This document shows, one piece after another, positions 9,661 to 18,543 of a stretch of 64,000 nucleotides of DNA. The notes under the pieces are model-generated. The model did not search any database and was not told where the DNA came from. It worked only from the letters and a program-made list of their open reading frames with translations. How positions within the stretch are numbered: the first letter of the stretch is position 1; each line of letters starts with the position of its first letter. The position numbers were made by a program, and so were the translations under genes. Source of the stretch: Bacteroidota bacterium (GTDB lineage: Bacteria; Bacteroidota; Bacteroidia; AKYH767-A; OLB10); assembly GCA_016713925.1 (NCBI GenBank), contig JADJOH010000007.1, forward strand, positions 1,227,501-1,291,500, in the 5' to 3' direction.

Positions 9661-10424
9661 ATGTTGACTCAAAAAATTAGTACGGAAATAAGCAAGGGGA
9701 TAGCTACGATCACATTTTTCATCCTCAGTCTAACTCTTTGCCGGGAGTTTTACTCAGAGAACTTGCCGCGGAAATAAGAGCAGCAGGTGCAAATGAAGAT
9801 GCTAAAGTAATTGTGTTGAAAAGTGAAGGAGATAAAGCTTTTTGTGCAGGCGCCTCGTTCGATGAACTGATGTCGATTCATGATGACGAAACCGGAAAAA
9901 TTTTCTTTTCAGGCTTTGCTGAAGTGATCAATGCCATGCGCAAGGCACCCAAATTTATTATCGCTGCTGTTCAGGGGAAAGCTGTTGGGGGCGGAGTGGG
10001 TCTTGCGGCTGCAGCTGATTATACGTTGGCGCATGATAGTGCGTCTGTAAAACTCAGTGAGCTTGCCGTTGGAATAGGACCTTTCGTGGTCGGTCCGGCG
10101 GTGGAAAGAAAAATGGGTACGGCTGCTTTTATGCATTTATCCATCAATGCTGCTTCGTGGAAAGATGCCTTTTGGGCAAGAGAAAAAGGACTTTACAATG
10201 AAGTGTTTTCTACTCATGAGGAACTAAATAAGGCAGTAAATACATTGGCGGATACCCTTGCCACAAGTCATCCCGAAGCCATGAAAATGCTGAAGAAAAT
10301 ATTTTGGGAAGGCACTGAAAACTGGGACCAACTTCTGGTAGAAAGAGCAGGGATGAGCGGCGCTCTTGTACTGAGTGAATTTACACGTAACGCGATCTCT
10401 AAGTTTAAGCAGGGATCGCGATAG
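9661..10424 (+). pseudogene. Enoyl-CoA hydratase/isomerase family protein, one-base frameshift near the N-terminus
   Basis: Crotonase-fold enzymes hydrate or isomerise acyl-CoA double bonds. The ATG at 9661 opens MLTQKISTEISKGIATITF. After the T run at 9715-9719 the frame is lost, and HPQSNSLPGVLLREL continues one frame over. Adding one T restores a 254-residue protein, which is the normal length. The oxyanion-hole segments KAFCAGASFDEL and VQGKAVGGGVGLA and the active-site Glu region LSELAVGIGPFVVGP are intact. Without the correction, translation could only begin at TTG 9738 and would lack the first strand. Its position after paaZ suggests a role in phenylacetate or fatty-acid beta-oxidation (PaaF/PaaG-like), but the exact substrate is not certain. 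Confidence 0.85.
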
Positions 10425-10460
10425 ATTAGTGGTTCTATAACTACAGAAAAAGTTCTGAAA

Positions 10461-11024
10461 ATGACAACACCATCTACAAAGAACCCCTGGACCACATTAA
10501 GCTCCGAGGTAAAATATGATAACAACTGGATTCGGGTGGTGGAGTCTAAGGTGCTGAACCCATCCGGTAATCCGGGTATTTATGGAGTGGTACATTTTAA
10601 AAATAAAGCCATTGCTATTATTCCACTCGATGAAAATAACAATACCTGGATCGTTGGTCAATACCGTTACACCTTAAATACCTACGAATGGGAAGTGCCG
10701 GAAGGAGGGTGTCCGGAAGGAGAAGATCCACTGGAAGGCGCTAAACGTGAATTGGAGGAGGAAACCGGATTGCAGGCAGCACATTGGGAACTTGTTTTAG
10801 AATCGCAATTAAGCAACTCCGTTTCGGATGAAACAGGGTATACCTATATTGCAAAGAATTTGTCGGAAGTTGGAAATTCTCCGGAAGAAACGGAGCAGTT
10901 GCACGTGCGAAAATTGCCTTTCGAAGAGGTAGTAGAAATGGTGTTTAGAGGAGAGATAAAAGATGGGTTAAGTGTTGCTTCTATTCTGAAAGTAAAAATA
11001 ATGATGGACAGAGGACTGCTCTAA
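10461..11024 (+). CDS. Nudix hydrolase, ADP-ribose pyrophosphatase-like
   Basis: This 187-residue protein has a complete Nudix box in the centre: G at the start of GGCPEGEDPLEGAK followed by RELEEETGL, fitting GX5EX7REUXEEXGU. The glutamates of REXXEE coordinate Mg2+. The preceding WEVPEGG and the overall length resemble ADP-sugar pyrophosphatases (NudF/ADPRase group), which split ADP-ribose to AMP and ribose 5-phosphate. It lies 36 bases after the enoyl-CoA hydratase gene and about 105 bases before pfkA on the same strand. It should be cytoplasmic. Substrate is inferred from family resemblance only. Confidence 0.88.
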   Translation: MTTPSTKNPWTTLSSEVKYDNNWIRVVESKVLNPSGNPGIYGVVHFKNKAIAIIPLDENNNTWIVGQYRYTLNTYEWEVPEGGCPEGEDPLEGAKRELEEETGLQAAHWELVLESQLSNSVSDETGYTYIAKNLSEVGNSPEETEQLHVRKLPFEEVVEMVFRGEIKDGLSVASILKVKIMMDRGLL

Positions 11025-11129
11025 TTGAAAAAGTCCTCTCCACGATACCCTTACAAATATTAACCGGTTATACTAACCTGCGAACTTTAACGTTAAACGA
11101 TTAGTTTTAAAAAACCCTATTAAATTACG

Positions 11130-12114
11130 ATGCAAAAAATTGAACGTTTAGCCGTTTTTCTCTTCAGGAGGTGATGCTCCCGGAATGAATGCCTGTATCC
11201 GGGCGGTGGTCAGAACAGGGTTAGTCAATAAGCTTCGGCTTTATGGCATTATGCGTGGTTATCAGGGAATGATTGAAGATGAATTTAAGCCCCTTACGTC
11301 CCGTTCAGTGAGTAATATTATTCAACGGGGAGGTACTATCCTGAAAGCAGCACGCAGCAAGGATTTTATGACACCGGAAGGGATGCAAAAGGCGTATGAA
11401 AATTTAAAGCAACATCAAATTGATGCTATTGTTGCAATTGGTGGAGATGGAACCTTTAAAGGTGCCGAAGCCTTCTGTACAAAATATCCGGATATTCGAA
11501 TCGTTGGCATTCCCGGTACTATTGACAATGATCTTACAGGAACAGATTACACACTGGGATTTGATACTGCCGTGAATAATGTAATTGAAGCAGTGGATAA
11601 AATCAGAGATACCGCAGCCTCGCATGACCGTTGCTTCTTTATTGAAGTAATGGGGAGAGATTCGGGTTGCATCGCCTTATGGGCAGGATTGGCAGGGGGC
11701 GCGGAAGAAATTCTATTGCCTGAAATTGTGACTGACTTTGATGAATTGATTCAGAAGCTGGAAGAAGGGAAATCGAATAATAAAAACAGCAGTATTATTA
11801 TTGTAGGAGAAGGAGAGAAGAACGGCGGGGCGGATGAAGTTGCACATAAAATAAAGGAATTATTACCGCATTACGACACGAAAGTCACCATATTAGGTCA
11901 TGTGCAGCGAGGAGGAAGTCCAACTGCCTTTGACCGCATCCTTGCCGCGAAGTTCGGTGTATGGGCGGTAGAATCGCTGTTGGCAGGTGAAAACAGAAAG
12001 ATGATTGGTATACTTAAAGGAGAAAAATTCTTTACTCCATTCAGTCAGGCTACCAAACAACATGAACCCCTCGACATGGAGCTTCTCAGAATAAATACAA
12101 TATTGGCTACATAA
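11130..12114 (+). pseudogene. pfkA: ATP-dependent 6-phosphofructokinase, frameshifted at the N-terminus
   Basis: PFK phosphorylates fructose 6-phosphate, the committed step of glycolysis. The ATG at 11130 gives MQKIERLAVF, then an extra base at about 11160 breaks the frame. The next frame continues SSGGDAPGMNACIRAVVR, the ATP-binding start of every PFK. Removing one base gives 327 residues, the usual size. Later motifs are intact: AIGGDGTFKGAE, the catalytic GTIDND, the MGRDSG loop and GHVQRGGSPTAFDR. The ATG at 11185 would cut off the GGD loop needed for ATP binding, so I do not take it as the true start. It is probably a functional gene carrying a sequence error. Confidence 0.88.
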
Positions 12115-12236
12115 GTTATTTTCGTAAATAATATATTCGACAAAGCAGATCGATTCAACACTTCACATCAAAATCCTTAGTAACTCCTCTCCTATAAAAT
12201 TGATTCATCAACAATCGTAATTTGAAAAATACACTT

Positions 12237-13025
12237 ATGAAAAAAACGATTTTACTAGCCAGTCTGCTCCTAAGCACCTCCCTGCTATTTGCACAAGAAC
12301 CTTTTAAAAACCGCGATGGCATCGTCATCACTCCTGAAAAAGGAGAAATTGCACTAGGCTTTGATGCCGTACCCTTCCTTCGGTTTATGGGGAGTTTGTT
12401 TAATGATAACAATGAAACCCCTATTGCCGGTTTTACCGCTTATCATCCGCTCACCATTACGGGACTCTATGTGATTAAGGAAAATACAGCGATCAGAGGA
12501 AAGGTGAGGATGGGTTTCGGTGTTGAAAAGACGGATACTTTAGTGCCAAGAATAGGAAGTACGAATCCGAATGAAACGGTTTCAGATGAGACAAAATTAT
12601 CTACCAGCAACATTACCATTGGTGGCGGACTTCAAAAATGGCGAGGACAGGGAAGAGTTCGCGGATTTTACGGAGGAGAATTACTTTTCAAAATAACAAC
12701 TGATAAAACAACCTATAGTTACGGAAATCCACTCAGCAGCGAAAATCAGGTCACGCGATTAAAATCTTCAAAGCCCGGAAATGGTTTTGGCTTTAACCTG
12801 AGGGGATTAATTGGTGTTGAATATTTCTTTGCTGCAAAGGCTTCCCTGAGCGCTGAGTTTGGCTGGGGTCCAACCTTGCAATCAAAAGGACGTGGAGAAG
12901 TGGAAACAGAAACCTGGAATGGCTCTTCCGCTGAATCTACCGTGACCAATTCGGGTAAATCATCCAATTTCTTATTCGACAATGACAATGCATCCGGATC
13001 GTTGAATTTGAATTTTTATTTTTAG
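12237..13025 (+). CDS. Secreted outer-membrane beta-barrel-like protein
   Basis: The protein has about 262 residues. It begins with a clear signal peptide, MKKTILLASLLLSTSLLFA, followed by QEPFKNRDG. The mature part has alternating hydrophobic/polar stretches rich in Gly and aromatic residues, such as NITIGGGLQKW, RVRGFYGGELLFKI and FGFNLRGLIGVEYFF, and ends in LNLNFYF. A terminal Phe after an amphipathic strand is the classical outer-membrane barrel signal. ATG 12237 is preferred to an upstream TTG at 12222 because the signal peptide starts there. No named family is recognised. The gene is monocistronic, followed by a repeat-rich spacer. Confidence 0.7.
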   Translation: MKKTILLASLLLSTSLLFAQEPFKNRDGIVITPEKGEIALGFDAVPFLRFMGSLFNDNNETPIAGFTAYHPLTITGLYVIKENTAIRGKVRMGFGVEKTDTLVPRIGSTNPNETVSDETKLSTSNITIGGGLQKWRGQGRVRGFYGGELLFKITTDKTTYSYGNPLSSENQVTRLKSSKPGNGFGFNLRGLIGVEYFFAAKASLSAEFGWGPTLQSKGRGEVETETWNGSSAESTVTNSGKSSNFLFDNDNASGSLNLNFYF

Positions 13026-13506
13026 ACGCTTTGCTTTGGGCTTCCGGCTTCCGGCTGTGAGCTAAGGGCGGTGGGCGGTGAGTTGCAGACCAGGTATTGA
13101 AGGGTTGAATTTTTGAATACAATTTTTTTATAAAATAGATTCTCTGCTTCTTTTATGCACTTGAATTTTAAATGAAGAAATTATCTCTGCGGCTCAGCTC
13201 CCGATAGCTATCAGGATCTGCGTGAACCCTAGAAAAATTCAATTAATAACTAATTCTTCTATAAAAATTGCATACTTTATTCAAAGCACATAGTCCGGAG
13301 AATCCATCTCAAGGAAAAAACCGCTCTTGATCAAAGCTTCCTAACAAAAAATAATGCCCACTACCGGAAGCCACAATCAGGTAGCCGTTAGCTGGTAGCC
13401 GGAAAGCTGGTAGCCGGAAGCTGGTAGCTGGTAGCCGGAAAGCTGGTAGCTGGTAGCCGGAAGCTGGTAGCTGGTAGCCGGAAGCCGGAAGCCGGAAGCC
13501 GGAACT
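13026..13506. other. Repeat-rich intergenic spacer without a gene
   Basis: About 480 bases between the barrel protein and the convergent thioredoxin gene. It holds GGCTTCCGGCTTCCGGCT at about 13036, an imperfect palindrome TCCCGATAGCTATCAGGA at 13199-13216 and a long GCTGGTAGCCGGAA array from 13380. No convincing ORF or RNA was found. Confidence 0.7.
13380..13504. repeat. Tandem array of GCTGGTAGC / CGGAAGC units
   Basis: Short units GCTGGTAGC, CGGAAAGCTGGTAGC and CCGGAAG are repeated about a dozen times, ending in three or four perfect GCCGGAA copies 3 bases before the thioredoxin stop codon at 13507. The array is GC-rich compared with the surroundings. It is the reverse complement of the shorter CTTCCGG repeat at about 13036-13056, so the two could pair. 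Confidence 0.85.
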
Positions 13507-14034
13507 TTACTTTTTATACTCTTCCCACTTCACTGTTTGATAGGCATTACTACCATAAAAAGTTAATATGGGCATCAAATCCTGGGTAGTTTGAAATCCG
13601 GATAGGGGAGTAAGAAGAGAATATTTTTCATCCATCACCACAAAACTGGGATAGCCCATTTTTCCATTGAGTAAGGAAACCGCCAATTCATTGGCTTTGA
13701 ACTCCGGCTTATACACAAAAATCTTATCTCTGAATAAAATGGTATCGCGCGTTTCTGCATCTAATTTCACCGCATAATAATTGTCTGCAATATATTTAAC
13801 AACTGCTGTGTCCTTAAAAGTACTTGCATCCATCTTTTTGCACCAGCCGCACCAGGCCGTGTAAACATCAATGAATATTTTTTTAGGTGCTTTATCATTT
13901 AACGCGACTGCATCTTCGAAGCTCATCCACGAAATAGAAGTCGTATTGGGTTTGGCATCCTGTGCTTGAGCGAAAGTTGGGAAGGTGAAGAAGATGGATA
14001 AGGCAATTACTAATGACTTTAGACGGATGTGCAT
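13507..14034 (-). CDS. Secreted thioredoxin-like protein
   Basis: The 175 residues start with a signal peptide (about 1-24, ending TFAQAQ) followed by a thioredoxin fold. The redox motif is in YTAWCGWCKKMDAST, a CGWC centre. A cis-Pro region MGYPSFVVMDEKY follows near residue 130, as expected for the fold. The protein should act in the periplasm, in reduction or formation of disulfides; CGWC centres are common in Bacteroidota thioredoxin-like proteins of the DUF255/thioredoxin_7 type. It lies 3 bases from a tandem repeat at its 3' end and about 44 bases downstream of the first POT transporter on the same strand. The physiological partner is unknown. Confidence 0.85.
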   Translation of the reverse strand: MHIRLKSLVIALSIFFTFPTFAQAQDAKPNTTSISWMSFEDAVALNDKAPKKIFIDVYTAWCGWCKKMDASTFKDTAVVKYIADNYYAVKLDAETRDTILFRDKIFVYKPEFKANELAVSLLNGKMGYPSFVVMDEKYSLLTPLSGFQTTQDLMPILTFYGSNAYQTVKWEEYKK

Positions 14035-14077
14035 GAAGGATGGATTTAGATTTTTAATGTACTAATTTACGAATATT

Positions 14078-15557
14078 TCAATTTATTTTACCTCGCCCAT
14101 CAATTTTCGGACCAAGGGAAATAATAATTAATGCAACTCCTGAAACCAATGCATAAATGGCCAGTTGATGGTAACCGTCAGTATAAGAGATCAGCTTTTC
14201 AGTCAGACTCGCATTATCTTTTGGAGAGGCCATCCCGGCACCTAAAATTCCGGCGACATATTGTCCATACGCACTGGCAAGAAACCACATCCCCATCATC
14301 ACCCCCTGCAACGGCTGAGGCGAAAGCTTCGTCATGATGGATAAACCAATAGGTGAGAGGCAGAGTTCCCCGAAAGTGATGATAAAGTAAGCCAGCGTAA
14401 ATATCTCCAGTGATGTCATCCCTTCAACAGTGGCAAAAAACCGGGTGGCATAAAACACATAGAAGGCCAATGAAAGAAATAAAAATCCGAGACCAAATTT
14501 TATTACTGTATTGGGTTCTTTATTTCGTTTACTCAACCATATCCATAGTAGTCCCAGAAGTGGTGCAAAAATGATGACGAAGAGCGAGTTGGCTGCATTG
14601 TTCACGCCGTTGGGATTGAATTGAATGCCGGCGATATCATTATCTAAGTTATTCGCAGCGAACAAAGCCAGAGATCCGCCACTTTGCTCGAAAAATGCCC
14701 AGAAGAGAATGGAAAAGATAATGAATACTAATGCCGCCATCAGCTTCTTCCTTTCCACCATACTAAATTTCGACATCTCGTAAAAAATATAAATCAGCGT
14801 AACCGGTCCGATGGTGTACATGAAATAATCGGTGTACTCAGTCTTTGAAACCATGATCATGATCAATGGAATTACGGCAAGCGAGCCCAGATAAGTAGCG
14901 TACTCATGCCATTGCTTTCCCTTGATTCCTTTAACGAGATAGGGAGAAAGTCCGATGGGTCCCAGACTCTTTTGTGTGAATAGAAAAGTAAGCAAACTTA
15001 TGGTCATTACAATGGCGGCTAATCCGAAAGCCAGATTCCAGGAATAACTCTGTGCAATGGCAATACAGGCATATCCACCCAGCAAAGGCCCCTACGTTGA
15101 TGCCCGCATAAAACAATGAAAATCCGGCGTCTCTTCTCGAATCATTTTCATGATACAAGGCTCCAACCATTGTGGAAATATTCGGCTTGAAGAATCCGGT
15201 TCCAATGATCGTGAAACTGATCCCCATGAAGAATAAATCATGAGGATTAAAAGCCAGAATACAACTGCCGGTAATCATCATCAATCCACCCCAAAAGAGC
15301 GATTTCCTGAACCCCAGGATCTTATCCGCGAAGAGTCCGCCAATGAAAGTAAAAGCATAGACAAATGCCTGAGTGGCACCATACTGAAGATTTGCTGTAT
15401 CCTCTTTCATCAAAAGTTGACTCACCATAAAGACGGTGAGCATTCCGCGCATACCGTAGAAGCAGAAACGCTCCCACATCTCTGAGAAGAAAAGATACCA
15501 TAATTGCTTTGGATATTTACCCTTGAAGTCTTGTATTTGTTCGAGTGTTTGCGCCAT
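14078..15557 (-). pseudogene. POT/PTR family peptide MFS transporter (copy 1), frameshifted
   Basis: POT proteins are proton-coupled di-/tripeptide importers of the inner membrane. The N-terminal frame (start 15557) has the family motif SEMWERFCFYGMRG on helix 1 and FFKPNISTMVGALY, and reaches INVGAF. The second frame resumes LGGYACIAIAQSYSWN and continues through the C-terminal helices (FAFFEQSGGSLALFA and FGELCLSPIGLS) to 14078. At about 15083 roughly five residues before the LGGY are lost, a deletion of about 14 bases compared with the neighbouring paralogue. Repair gives about 497 residues, normal for the family. A second copy lies immediately upstream. Confidence 0.85.
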
Positions 15558-15570
15558 AACCTTTGGTTGA

Positions 15571-15701
15571 ATTCAGAATTCAGAATTCAGAATTAAGAAT
15601 TAAGAATTTGAATGCAGAATTTGAATGCAGAATTTAGAATGCAGAATTTAGAATTAAGATTGCAGAATTAAGATTGCATTGCTGAATTCTGAATTCTGAA
15701 T
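15571..15701. repeat. Simple repeat tract bounded by a perfect 20-bp inverted repeat
   Basis: ATTCAGAATTCAGAATTCAG at 15571-15590 is exactly the reverse complement of 15682-15701. The 91 bases between consist of AATTAAG, AATTTGAATGCAG and GAATTTAG units, the same family as the tract after paaZ. It separates the two POT genes and could form a long hairpin in the spacer transcript. No T run follows in either direction that would make it a typical terminator. Confidence 0.85.
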
Positions 15702-15707
15702 AAATTT

Positions 15708-17262
15708 TTAATTAACACCATGCATCATCTTCAGTAGCTTCCTGTACAGTATGAATAGAATTATTGCTGCAGCGCCGCTCATGATGATGAAGATGTTGAA
15801 GAATTCGAATAAGTTAGTGATCTCAAATCCCAGTAACTTTGGATTATCACCTGCTGCTACTGCTGCTTCACCTGCGCCGGGAGGAATCAATGCACTCAGA
15901 CTACCTGCCAGCTTATTGGCTGCTGCATTGGCCAGAAACCATGTGCCCATAAGGAGAGAAGCAAAACGTACCGGAGCCAGTTTAGATACCATGGAAAGTC
16001 CGATAGGTGATAAACAAAGTTCGCCCATGGTATGTAAAATGTACAGGGTGATCAACCACCACATGGAAATTTTAGTTGAGGCATCCACACCGTTAACACC
16101 AACGGCAATGACAATATATCCTAAACACAATAAAGCCAGACCTGCAGCCATTTTCAGCGGAGAGGAAGGCTCCATCTTTCTTCTGTTCATTCCAACCCAC
16201 ATGCTGCTGAACAAGGGCGCAAGAAGTATAATTCCCAATGGATTTATCGATTGAAACCAGGAAGCAGGCATTTCCCAACTTCCGATATGCCGGTCAGTTT
16301 GTTTATCTGCAAAAATGGTAAAGAGAGGCTCCGGCCTGTTCAAAGGCGCTCCAGAAGAAGACCACAAAGAAGGCCAGAATGAAAATCACCCATATGCGTT
16401 CTTTTTCATCCTTACTCAATGAACCATCCGTTATAATCAACGCCGGGACAGCAATAGCCGAGGCAAATATGAACCCACCAATTAAATCAAGTCCCATGAA
16501 ATTATGAAAAACATAGACTAAAACAACTCCTATTAAAACAATCATTCCCATTTTCCCATAATTGGTAGGCAATGCTTCTTTTTGATCCGATGGCGCTGAC
16601 GATTTATAATGAGAAGGAGGTAAGCCCACTGCATTTCCATCGGGATCGATGATGTATTTATTTTTCAAAAACTCGAAAGTGATGACCGATACAATCATTC
16701 CAACACCAGCCGCCAGGAAGCCCCATTTGAAATCGCCTACATCGCCGGTATCACCCAATCCTCCACAAATTAATGGAGCAAAGAAAGCGCCGAGATTAAT
16801 CCCCATATAAAATATGGTAAATGCACCATCTATACGTCCATCTCCTTTAGGATAGAGTTGACCCACCATCGTTGAAATATTGGGTTTGAAGAAACCGTTT
16901 CCGATGATCAGCAAAGTAAGACCGCTTAACATGAGCGGACTCGCCATAGCTGTACCCAATGAATTACCCGACATAAACATTAAAATTTGTCCGATACCCA
17001 TCATAATTCCACCTATAAAAATACTCCTTCGGTTCCCCCAATATCGATCACTGATATATCCGCCAATCAATGGAGTCAGGTACACCAGACCTGTAAAACT
17101 TCCATAAATATTAGATGCATCCTTATCGCTCATCACCAGCGCCTTGGTGAGAAACAAAACAAAAATGGCACGCATGCCATAATAACTGAATCGCTCCCAC
17201 ATTTCTGTGATGAAGAGTACATAAAGGCCCTTGGGATGGCCGATGGTCCGTTGATCGCTCAT
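15708..17262 (-). pseudogene. POT/PTR family peptide MFS transporter (copy 2), one-base frameshift
   Basis: This is a paralogue of the adjacent copy. The N-terminal frame (start 17262) carries ITEMWERFSYYGMRAIF, NGFFKPNISTMVGQLYP and INLGAFFAPLICGG, then FFWSAFEQAGASL. Frame is lost at 16320-16322, where one extra base in a TTT run (minus strand) turns ASLTIFADK into ASLYHFCR and a stop. The second frame continues TIFADKQTDRHIGSWE to the end at 15708. Deleting one base gives about 517 residues with 12-14 membrane helices. POT transporters import small peptides with protons; the large loop between helices may matter for specificity. The start is 183 bases from the divergent ybaB gene. Confidence 0.86.
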
Positions 17263-17412
17263 ATAGTTGTTAGGTATTTCGGCCCTAATGTAGAGAAAAG
17301 ATCAGCATCGTCCTAAACTGTTTAATATGTCGGCAATTTTCCAGATTTCATCGACTATTAATGCTTAAAAATCAATTTAGTAAATATTTTACCTCCCTTG
17401 GCAAACTAAGTT

Positions 17413-17420
17413 TAATTTTG
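17413..17420 (+). promoter_or_regulatory. Candidate -7 box of ybaB
   Basis: TAATTTTG matches the Bacteroidota -7 consensus TAnnTTTG and lies 25 bases before the ATG at 17446. The -33 element is not clear. Confidence 0.4.
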
Positions 17421-17445
17421 CTACTCAAACCCAACCCTGAATAAA

Positions 17446-17748
17446 ATGTTCGACCTGATCAACAAACTTGGAGACTTAAAAAAGAAGATGGAAGAGGCAA
17501 AAGCACGTCTCGAAACCATCTCTGTGGAAGGAACTGCCGGCGACAATGAAGTCAAAATTTCCATGAATGGTAACCGGAAAGTGCTCTCCGTGGAAATCGC
17601 TCCACATCTGCTTTTCCCCGAAAAAAAGGAACAAGTAGAAGAACTCCTGGAAATCGCCATAACCAGAGCCCTGGAAGCCGCAGAAAAAGTCAACGAAGCC
17701 GAGATGAAATCCGCAGGAAGAGATTTGCTGCCGGGGATGCCGTTTTGA
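17446..17748 (+). CDS. YbaB/EbfC family nucleoid-associated protein
   Basis: This 100-residue protein has the YbaB pattern: an N-terminal helix MFDLINKLGDLKKKMEEAKARLE, a short sheet with VEGTAGDNEVKISMNGNRKVLSVEIAP, and a C-terminal helix rich in Glu and Ala ending GRDLLPGMPF. Family members form dimers with tweezer-like helices that bind DNA and coat the nucleoid. In many bacteria ybaB lies next to dnaX; here dnaX is 14 kb away. It is monocistronic, facing away from the POT transporter genes. The ending motif and the size match the family well. Confidence 0.9.
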   Translation: MFDLINKLGDLKKKMEEAKARLETISVEGTAGDNEVKISMNGNRKVLSVEIAPHLLFPEKKEQVEELLEIAITRALEAAEKVNEAEMKSAGRDLLPGMPF

Positions 17749-18099
17749 GGCGAACTCGAATGTGTTTCGTCGAAGATCAATAAATTTTAGGTTACAATAG
17801 TATTTTTTGCTGCTTGATTCTCGTAGGGAGGCATATTTATCGATTAACATCCATCGTCCCGAAGATTCAGGATATTAAATCATTAATTCATCAAAGCCAT
17901 TGAGTTTTATAGACGAAATTGTTTTAGTGAACCGCAACGTCGCTAGGGATACGCAAGGGTCGCAGGGGTTTATCATAACAAAACTTAATAATCTTAATAA
18001 ATCTGCGGCCCATCAGAATTTAATTGAAATTCCGATTTTTCAAAGATGCTTTTCTTGATTTTTGCAAGGATCAGTAAAAACGTAAAAGACAATTAAATT
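17749..18099. other. Intergenic region, no gene seen
   Basis: About 350 bases with a degenerate palindrome TCCCGAAGATTCAGGA near 17857 and a stretch CGCAACGTCGCTAGGGATACG near 17933 of the kind that recurs in Bacteroidota spacers. A GATTTTTGCA sequence near 18057 resembles a promoter box with one mismatch. No ORF with support. Confidence 0.5.
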
Positions 18100-18543
18100 A
18101 TGGCAGCATTATTTCAATTTGAAAATTATCTGGAGCAGTTGAAGAAGGAAGTGGAAAGTTTTCCGGATGATCAATCGCTATGGGCTATTCACGAAGGAAT
18201 TAGTAATTCGCCGGGGAATCTGGCCTTGCATATTGCCGGAAATCTGCAGCATTTTGTTGGGGCCATTTTGGGCAAATCAGGGTATGTGCGTCAACGTGAG
18301 TTGGAGTTTAGTGAAAAGGGGTTAACCAAAACTCAGGTGTTAGGGGAACTGGAGAAAGCTAAAATGATCGTAATATCTGTATTGAGCCCACTGACTACTG
18401 AGGATAAATTAAGAAATTATCCTGAGGATTTTAAAGGAAAAATACTTTGTATTGATGATGCACTTGCTCATCTTTTAGCTCATCTGGCTTATCATACCGG
18501 ACAAGTGAATTATCTGCGTAGAATGACTATTAACAGCAATTAA
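18100..18543 (+). CDS. DinB family protein
   Basis: This 147-residue protein is predicted to form a four-helix bundle. It has the DinB/YfiT metal-binding His pattern: a His in GNLALHIAGNLQHFVG (about residues 48 and 54) and the final HLAYHTGQVNYLRR helix (about 131-143), where HxxxH supplies the remaining ligands. Bacterial DinB-like proteins are often metal-dependent thiol (bacillithiol or mycothiol) transferases, or DNA-damage-induced proteins of unknown role. Which applies here cannot be told. The stop overlaps the convergent lipoprotein gene by 4 bases, so transcription from both sides meets here with no spacer. Confidence 0.82.
   Translation: MAALFQFENYLEQLKKEVESFPDDQSLWAIHEGISNSPGNLALHIAGNLQHFVGAILGKSGYVRQRELEFSEKGLTKTQVLGELEKAKMIVISVLSPLTTEDKLRNYPEDFKGKILCIDDALAHLLAHLAYHTGQVNYLRRMTINSN

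Noticed and set aside
9738..10424. TTG 9738 as a true start of the enoyl-CoA hydratase
   Set aside because: The upstream ATG at 9661 encodes the conserved N-terminal strand in another frame, so an indel explains the data better.
11185..12114. ATG 11185 as the start of 6-phosphofructokinase
   Set aside because: The conserved SSGGDAPG loop lies upstream in the same frame and is preceded by MQKIERLAVF after one indel.
7442..12114. Complete phenylacetate degradation operon
   Set aside because: Only paaZ and one enoyl-CoA hydratase are present; no paaABCDE, paaK, paaH or paaJ is found in the window.
13380..13504. CRISPR-like array
   Set aside because: Units are 7-15 bases, directly adjacent, without unique spacers, and no cas gene is near.
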